Origin: Sulfurimonas sp.
Lineage (GTDB): Bacteria; Campylobacterota; Campylobacteria; Campylobacterales; Sulfurimonadaceae
Reading direction: 5' to 3'
NCBI GenBank assembly: GCA_027056465.1
Contig: JALUKS010000109.1
Coordinates: forward strand, 1 to 10,212
DNA: 10,212 nucleotides
Positions 6,394 to 10,212 of this stretch are shown one piece after another; the stretch's first letter is position 1; each line of letters opens with the position of its first letter. A program made the position numbers and the translations under genes. The notes below the pieces were generated by a model. That model did not search any database. It was not told the origin of the DNA and saw only the letters and a list, made by a program, of their open reading frames with translations.

Positions 6394-6425
6394 ATACAAT
6401 AATATGATTATTGTTATACAATAAT
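6394..6425. promoter_or_regulatory. Repeated ATACAATAAT motif upstream of the acidic-protein gene
   Basis: A 10-base direct repeat, ATACAATAAT, occurs at 6394-6403 and 6416-6425, starts spaced 22 bases apart (about two helical turns). Between them ATTATTGT (6407-6414) is the inverse of the first copy, forming an 8-bp inverted repeat with a 3-base spacer. Both direct copies contain TACAAT, an acceptable -10 hexamer, preceded by T runs (6376-6390). The site therefore may be a promoter with overlapping regulator sites. AT-rich chance is the alternative. Confidence 0.4.
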
Positions 6426-6453
6426 TGCTAATTCTCTTCTTTAAGGATAAGGT

Positions 6454-7767
6454 ATGAAAATACTTCTCGTAAATAATAATCCAGTTGTCAACAAACTCGT
6501 TACACTTAGTGCACAAAAAACTTCAGATGAGTTAGAAGTGGTAAGCTCATTAGAGGAAATTTCACAAAGTAAATATGATTTACTTGTGATTGATGACACT
6601 CTATTTAGTGATGACCTCTATATAAAACTGAATGAAAAGATAGTGTACACAAAGTCACTTTATATCTGCTCTCGTGATGTAAAAGAGGAAGAGGAATTTA
6701 CTCAAATTCTTAAAAAGCCCTTTTTACCAACTGATCTTGTAGAGATATTTTCAAGACTTGCAAAAGAAACGTTAGAAGAAGATTTTGTTTCATTAGATGA
6801 AGAAAATAGTGAGGCAGAAGAACTAGATGGACTTGAGGACCTTGATAACTTGGATGATGAAGCAGAAGAGCTAGATGGACTTGAAGACCTTGATAACTTG
6901 GATGATGAAGATATTGATCTAACAGATTTAGAAGAGATGGAACTGAGTGAGCCTATTTTAGATGATGAAGAGGCACAGAAAGTAAAAAATCTTCTTGAAG
7001 AGACTGAAGATGAATCAAATGATCTAGAAGATCTCGAAGATTTAGATTTAGATGATTTTGATGACTCTGAAGAACTTGATTTTGATTCTTTTGCAGAAGA
7101 GCTTGCTCCTGAAGAAGAAGTATTACCTGAGATAGAAGAGACTGATGATTTAGCGCTTGAAGGGCTAGAACTTGAGGAAACAGAGGAAGTTGCCGAAGCT
7201 GAGGAAGAAATGCTAGAGTCAGAAGATGAGTTAGAACTTGAAGCTGAAGAAGAATCAGAAGAAGATACTGAAGAAGATACTGAAGAATTATCGCTTGAAG
7301 ATAATTTTACAGAAGAGTTAGAAACTGAAGCTGAAGTTGAAGAACCTGAAGCATTAGAACCCGAAGAAGTAGAGCAAGACTTAGAGTCACAGATTGAGAG
7401 TGCTGTTGAAGAGTTGAGCGAAGAAGAGCTTGAGAGTGAAGTAGATGATGAGACACTTCTTGAGATAGTGGCGAGCGATATAGACTCTTTAGATGGATTA
7501 ACAAGTAGAGATTTGAAAATAGCAGTCGGTGAAGATGTTGAAGAACTTGAAGAAGATGTAGAAGTACCAGAAGTAGAAGAGATTGTTGAAAATGAAGAGG
7601 AAATTGTTCAAGAGCAAGAAGAGTTAAGTCAAGAGATAGTATCTACAGATACTCCATCGGGTATCGAAGCCCTTAAAAATCTTCTAACAGTTCTTAGTGA
7701 CAAAAAAGTTGCTGCATCTATGAAAGGGATGAAGATAAGCATTAACATTACTTTTGGAGATAACTAA
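6454..7767 (+). CDS. Highly acidic protein with degenerate receiver-like N-terminus
   Basis: A 437-residue protein of unknown function. Residues 1-105 look like a CheY-type receiver: first strand MKILLVNNN, YDLLVIDD with D47 where the phospho-acceptor Asp belongs, S73 at the Thr/Ser position, and K88-P89 matching the invariant Lys-Pro. The acidic pair that binds Mg is replaced by N7 and N8, so normal phosphorylation is doubtful. Residues about 110-395 are dominated by Glu, Asp and Leu, with little else, and are probably disordered. They include two consecutive copies of a 16-residue unit (120-151). The last 35 residues return to mixed, foldable sequence (SGIEALKNLL...MKISINITF). The position between fliR and gmk matches a C. 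jejuni gene annotated only as a highly acidic protein, as I recall. AAGGA at 6443-6447 supports the start; the stop overlaps the gmk ATG by one base. Confidence 0.85.
   Translation: MKILLVNNNPVVNKLVTLSAQKTSDELEVVSSLEEISQSKYDLLVIDDTLFSDDLYIKLNEKIVYTKSLYICSRDVKEEEEFTQILKKPFLPTDLVEIFSRLAKETLEEDFVSLDEENSEAEELDGLEDLDNLDDEAEELDGLEDLDNLDDEDIDLTDLEEMELSEPILDDEEAQKVKNLLEETEDESNDLEDLEDLDLDDFDDSEELDFDSFAEELAPEEEVLPEIEETDDLALEGLELEETEEVAEAEEEMLESEDELELEAEEESEEDTEEDTEELSLEDNFTEELETEAEVEEPEALEPEEVEQDLESQIESAVEELSEEELESEVDDETLLEIVASDIDSLDGLTSRDLKIAVGEDVEELEEDVEVPEVEEIVENEEEIVQEQEELSQEIVSTDTPSGIEALKNLLTVLSDKKVAASMKGMKISINITFGDN
6811..6906 (+). repeat. Two tandem 48-bp coding repeats in the acidic gene
   Basis: Copy one is 6811-6858 and copy two 6859-6906. 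They match at 45 of 48 bases; the three differences (codon third positions) are silent, so both encode EAEELDGLEDLDNLDD exactly. A related but diverged stretch follows (EDIDLTDLEEM). This suggests a recent in-frame duplication. Confidence 0.93.
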
Positions 7768-8390
7768 TGATAGAAAAAAATGGTGTAGTTTTAGTCCTTT
7801 CAGGTCCTAGTGGAGCAGGAAAAAGCTCTCTTATAAACAAAATAGATAAGGATATAGGAGATTACTACTTCTCTATATCTACGACTACCCGTCCTCCTCG
7901 TGAGGGAGAAGTAGAGGGTGTCCACTACCATTTTGTCACGAAAGAGAGTTTTCAAAAAGATATAGAGAACGATAACTTTTTAGAGTATGCTACTGTGCAT
8001 GGAAACTACTACGGTACATCTCTTCGCCCTGTTAGAAAAGCTCTCTCAGAGGGAAAGCTTGTCATCTTTGACATAGATGTACAAGGAAATATGGCAGTTA
8101 AAAACCGTTTAGGCGATATAACTACCTCTGTATTTATCACGCCCCCAACACTCTCAGAACTCAAACGCAGACTAGAAAATCGCTCTACGGATACGCAAGA
8201 GGTGATAGCTGGTCGTATAAAAATGGCAACTCGTGAGATACAGAGAACATCAGAGTATGATTTTATCGTAGTAAATGATGATTTAGATACAGCGGCAGAT
8301 GTACTACACCAAATCGCTATAACAGCACGACTAAAAATCCCAAATGACAGGATAAACGAATTTGTTCAGCAGTGGGAAGATATGGAGTAA
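7767..8390 (+). CDS. gmk: Guanylate kinase
   Basis: Guanylate kinase phosphorylates GMP (or dGMP) to GDP with ATP in the cytoplasm, an essential step of GTP supply. The 207-residue protein has the P-loop GPSGAGKS (13-20). The GMP-binding segment STTTRPPREGEVEGVHYHF (about 38-56) contains the conserved Arg residues and the Tyr of the GMP site, and FLEYATVHGNYYGT and VIFDIDVQG follow. The lid-side arginines (LKRRLENRSTD) and the C-terminal half DFIVVNDDL are also typical. The length is normal for the family. ATG 7767 overlaps the TAA of the acidic gene by one base (TAATG), with GGAGA six bases upstream. Its production is thus probably coupled to that of the acidic protein. Confidence 0.97.
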   Translation: MIEKNGVVLVLSGPSGAGKSSLINKIDKDIGDYYFSISTTTRPPREGEVEGVHYHFVTKESFQKDIENDNFLEYATVHGNYYGTSLRPVRKALSEGKLVIFDIDVQGNMAVKNRLGDITTSVFITPPTLSELKRRLENRSTDTQEVIAGRIKMATREIQRTSEYDFIVVNDDLDTAADVLHQIAITARLKIPNDRINEFVQQWEDME

Positions 8391-8413
8391 GAGAAGTTAC
8401 AGAAAGTTTAAGC

Positions 8414-8419
8414 TATACT
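8414..8419 (+). promoter_or_regulatory. Possible -10 element for tatA-argS
   Basis: TATACT lies in the 61-base gap between gmk and tatA, 32 bases before the tatA ATG. It is one base off the consensus and lacks a -35 box. It may give tatA and argS a private promoter, but readthrough from gmk is equally possible because no terminator is visible between them. Confidence 0.35.
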
Positions 8420-8451
8420 ACACGAAATGAATTTTAAACAAGGAAAGAATT

Positions 8452-8682
8452 ATGGGCATGCCTAGTGGATCAGAATTATTAATAATATTTGGAATTATTG
8501 TGCTACTTTTTGGAGCAAAAAAGATACCAGAATTAGCAAAGGGTCTCGGAAAAGGGATTAAAAACTTTAAGTCAGAGATGAATGAAGTTGATGAGGCGGT
8601 AGCTCAAGAAGCTCCTAAAAAAGTTGAAGGCGAGTCAGAAGTAGCATCTACTGAAGCTCCAAAAACAACTACACAAGCATAA
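8452..8682 (+). CDS. tatA: Twin-arginine translocase subunit TatA
   Basis: TatA is the pore- or patch-forming subunit of the twin-arginine translocase, which moves folded proteins across the inner membrane. The 76-residue protein has a short periplasmic N-terminus with the polar residue E8. A single membrane helix (about 9-19) follows, then the conserved hinge F20-G21, then the amphipathic helix AKKIPELAKGLGKGIKNFKSEM (22-43) and a soluble, Ala/Glu/Thr-rich tail. It resembles TatA rather than TatB in length and in having F-G-x-K-K-(I/L)-P. AAGGA (8440-8444) lies seven bases before ATG 8452; a second in-frame ATG at 8458 is less well spaced. tatC and tatB are not in the window. argS follows after four bases. 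Confidence 0.95.
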   Translation: MGMPSGSELLIIFGIIVLLFGAKKIPELAKGLGKGIKNFKSEMNEVDEAVAQEAPKKVEGESEVASTEAPKTTTQA

Positions 8683-8686
8683 GACT

Positions 8687-10212
8687 TTGAATCAACGTGT
8701 ATCGGCGCTTTTGCGCGAAAAACTGGGTCGTGAGGTTGTTTTAGAAAAACCGCGTGACCGTTCTTTCGGTCACTTCGCGACTCCTATTGCGTTTTCCCTC
8801 GCTAAAGAACTTAGAAAATCCCCAATGGTTATTGCCGAAGAACTTGCAGCATCATTTGGTGAAGTAGAGGAGTTCTCAAGTGTTGAATCTGTAAAAGGTT
8901 ACCTAAACTTCCGTTTAAGTGAGAACTTTTTAGCTGAGTATGCTTCATGGGCATTAGATAACCCATCAGAATTTGCAAAAGGCGATAAACAAGAGAAAAT
9001 TCTCTTAGAGTATGTCTCTGCAAATCCTACGGGACCTCTTCATATCGGTCATGCTCGTGGTGCTGTCTATGGTGATACTCTTTACCGTTTAGCAAAGCAC
9101 TTAGGCTATGACATCACTGCTGAGTACTATGTCAATGATGCTGGAAATCAGATAGACCTTTTAGGGCTTTCTATCCAACTCTATGCTCGTGAAAATATCC
9201 TCAAAGAGGCAGATGTAGTCTATCCTGAATCTTACTATCGTGGAGAGTATTTAGAAGCTCTCGCTTTAGGTGCTAAAGAGCATTTTGGTGTAGAGATTTT
9301 AGATGATGTAACTCGGCAAAAAGAGCTTGCTATGTGGGCTAAAGATAGAGTTATGGATATAGTTGTTGACTCTTTAGCAGAGACAAATATCCACTTCGAT
9401 ACTTTTGTACATGAGTCTGGTCTCTATAGTGACTGGGATAGAGTCATGGAGAAGATGGGCGATAATGTCTATAAAGCAGAGGGAAAACTCTTCATCAAGT
9501 CAGAGTCAAAAGGCGATGATCATGATAGAGTTGTTGTCCGTGATGATGGACGTCCTACTTATCTAGCAGGGGATATTGTCTATCATAACCAAAAATTTGA
9601 ACGCGGTTATGACCACTACATCAACATCTGGGGAGCTGATCACCATGGTTACATCACTCGTGTAAACGCAGCGATAGACTTTCTAGGCTACGACTCAAAC
9701 AAACTTGAAGTGCTTTTAGCACAGATGGTAAGCCTCCTCAAAGATGGCGAACCATACAAGATGAGTAAACGTGCTGGTAATGTTATACTTATGAGTGATA
9801 TAGTTGAAGAGATAGGGAGTGATGCCCTGCGTTTTATCTTCGCTTCTAAGAAGTCTGACACTGCGTTAGAGTTTGACCTTGCTGAGTTTAAGAAGCAAGA
9901 TAGCTCAAACCCTATTTTTTACATTCAGTATGCACATGCTCGTATTCAAACGCTACTAAGTAAGGCGACTCTGACTAAAGAAGATATTGCAAACGCGACG
10001 CTTAAAAACTTAGGCGAAAACGCAGATACATTGCTCTTTGATGCACTCTTACTTCCTGAAGTTGTCGAGGATGCGTTTACCTCTCGCCAAGTACAGAAGT
10101 TGCCTGAGTACTTAAAGTCACTAGCAGCATCTCTACATAAGTTCTACTATGATGTTAGAATGATAGGAACAGAGGATGAAGCAAAACTGCTCAAACTCCT
10201 TTTAGTAGTGGC
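8687..10212 (+). CDS. argS: Arginyl-tRNA synthetase (3' end outside window)
   Basis: Class Ia arginyl-tRNA synthetase, which charges tRNA-Arg in the cytoplasm. The frame is open from 8645 to the right edge. The N-terminal domain contains LEKPRDRSFGHFATPIAFSL (about 20-39). The catalytic domain has ANPTGPLHIGHARGA with HIGH at 119-122, EYYVNDAGNQI, and DGRPTYLAGDIVYH followed by IWGADHHGYITR. The KMSK motif is at 358-361 in YKMSKRAGN. The anticodon-binding domain with FYIQYAHARI follows. The window covers 508 codons; about 20 residues should be missing. No ATG or GTG precedes the conserved N-terminus in this frame. TTG 8687, four bases after the tatA stop, is the only standard start there; ATG 8825 would remove conserved sequence. 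No clear Shine-Dalgarno precedes the TTG, so coupling to tatA translation is likely. Confidence 0.93.
   Translation, partial: MNQRVSALLREKLGREVVLEKPRDRSFGHFATPIAFSLAKELRKSPMVIAEELAASFGEVEEFSSVESVKGYLNFRLSENFLAEYASWALDNPSEFAKGDKQEKILLEYVSANPTGPLHIGHARGAVYGDTLYRLAKHLGYDITAEYYVNDAGNQIDLLGLSIQLYARENILKEADVVYPESYYRGEYLEALALGAKEHFGVEILDDVTRQKELAMWAKDRVMDIVVDSLAETNIHFDTFVHESGLYSDWDRVMEKMGDNVYKAEGKLFIKSESKGDDHDRVVVRDDGRPTYLAGDIVYHNQKFERGYDHYINIWGADHHGYITRVNAAIDFLGYDSNKLEVLLAQMVSLLKDGEPYKMSKRAGNVILMSDIVEEIGSDALRFIFASKKSDTALEFDLAEFKKQDSSNPIFYIQYAHARIQTLLSKATLTKEDIANATLKNLGENADTLLFDALLLPEVVEDAFTSRQVQKLPEYLKSLAASLHKFYYDVRMIGTEDEAKLLKLLLVV
8754..8773 (+). repeat. Hairpin inside the 5' end of argS
   Basis: GTGACCG (8754-8760) and CGGTCAC (8767-8773) form a perfect 7-bp stem with a 6-base loop, about 65 bases after the TTG start. 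A smaller GCGC-TTTT-GCGC hairpin lies at 8705-8716. Both fall within a locally GC-rich stretch (50 of 100 bases G or C at 8691-8790). They lie in codons for conserved residues, so they may be incidental. Confidence 0.5.

Noticed and set aside
6454..6770. Classical response regulator
   Set aside because: The Mg-binding acidic pair is replaced by Asn-Asn and no DNA-binding or enzymatic output domain follows.
7307..7504. Minus-strand Leu/Gln-rich open frame opposite the acidic gene
   Set aside because: The composition is the expected complement of Glu/Leu codons.
8829..9023. Minus-strand open frame opposite argS
   Set aside because: The + strand encodes conserved ArgRS sequence here; the antisense translation has no recognisable features.
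1..10212. CRISPR array, tRNA or rRNA genes, phage or integrase genes
   Set aside because: No regularly spaced repeats, cloverleaf sequences or characteristic proteins were found on either strand.

Overview
The window looks like chromosomal DNA of a Campylobacterota (Epsilonproteobacteria) species, most likely a Sulfurimonas-like bacterium. The evidence is the AT-rich composition, the characteristic ribosome binding site (variants of TTAAGGA), the protein sequences, and above all the gene order rpsB - tsf - ABC ATPase - fliR - acidic protein - gmk - tatA - argS. From memory, this order is also found in Campylobacter jejuni (region Cj1182c to Cj1175c, inverted). All genes lie on the + strand. 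No RNA genes, CRISPR arrays or phage genes are visible.

Layout. Positions 1-2839 hold the end of murG (peptidoglycan lipid II synthesis), a DedA-family membrane protein and a DUF420 membrane protein. These three are packed with gaps of one base or overlaps of one base. A 263-base structured palindromic element follows (about 2078-2340), then bcp (thiol peroxidase). Positions 2840-3015 carry a promoter and a long leader for rpsB. Positions 3016-4862 are rpsB and tsf, closed by a strong UUCG-loop terminator. Positions 4926-5608 carry a palindromic operator candidate, a promoter, and a LolD-type ABC ATPase whose ATG falls exactly at the predicted transcription start (a probable leaderless mRNA). 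fliR follows closely. After a short repeat-bearing gap comes an acidic protein with a degenerate receiver domain, overlapped by gmk. Then come tatA and argS; argS starts at a TTG and runs off the right edge.

How the genes fit together. Most are core functions: cell wall, oxidative defence, translation (S2, EF-Ts, ArgRS), nucleotide supply (Gmk) and protein export (TatA, FliR). The least understood item is the acidic protein between fliR and gmk. Its N-terminus resembles a CheY-type receiver that has lost the Mg-binding acidic pair, and a very long Asp/Glu-rich, partly tandem-repeated region leads to a conserved-looking C-terminal tail.

The best candidate for something undescribed is the element between DUF420 and bcp. 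It has 21-bp perfect terminal inverted repeats that include a TA at each end, plus two mirror-placed local hairpins whose stems differ in sequence while their loops are about 78% alike. Removing it together with one TA restores a tight 13-base gap between DUF420 and bcp. This fits insertion of a TA-targeting miniature element (MITE-like) into an operon. Nothing here looks like a complete new defence or metabolic system.
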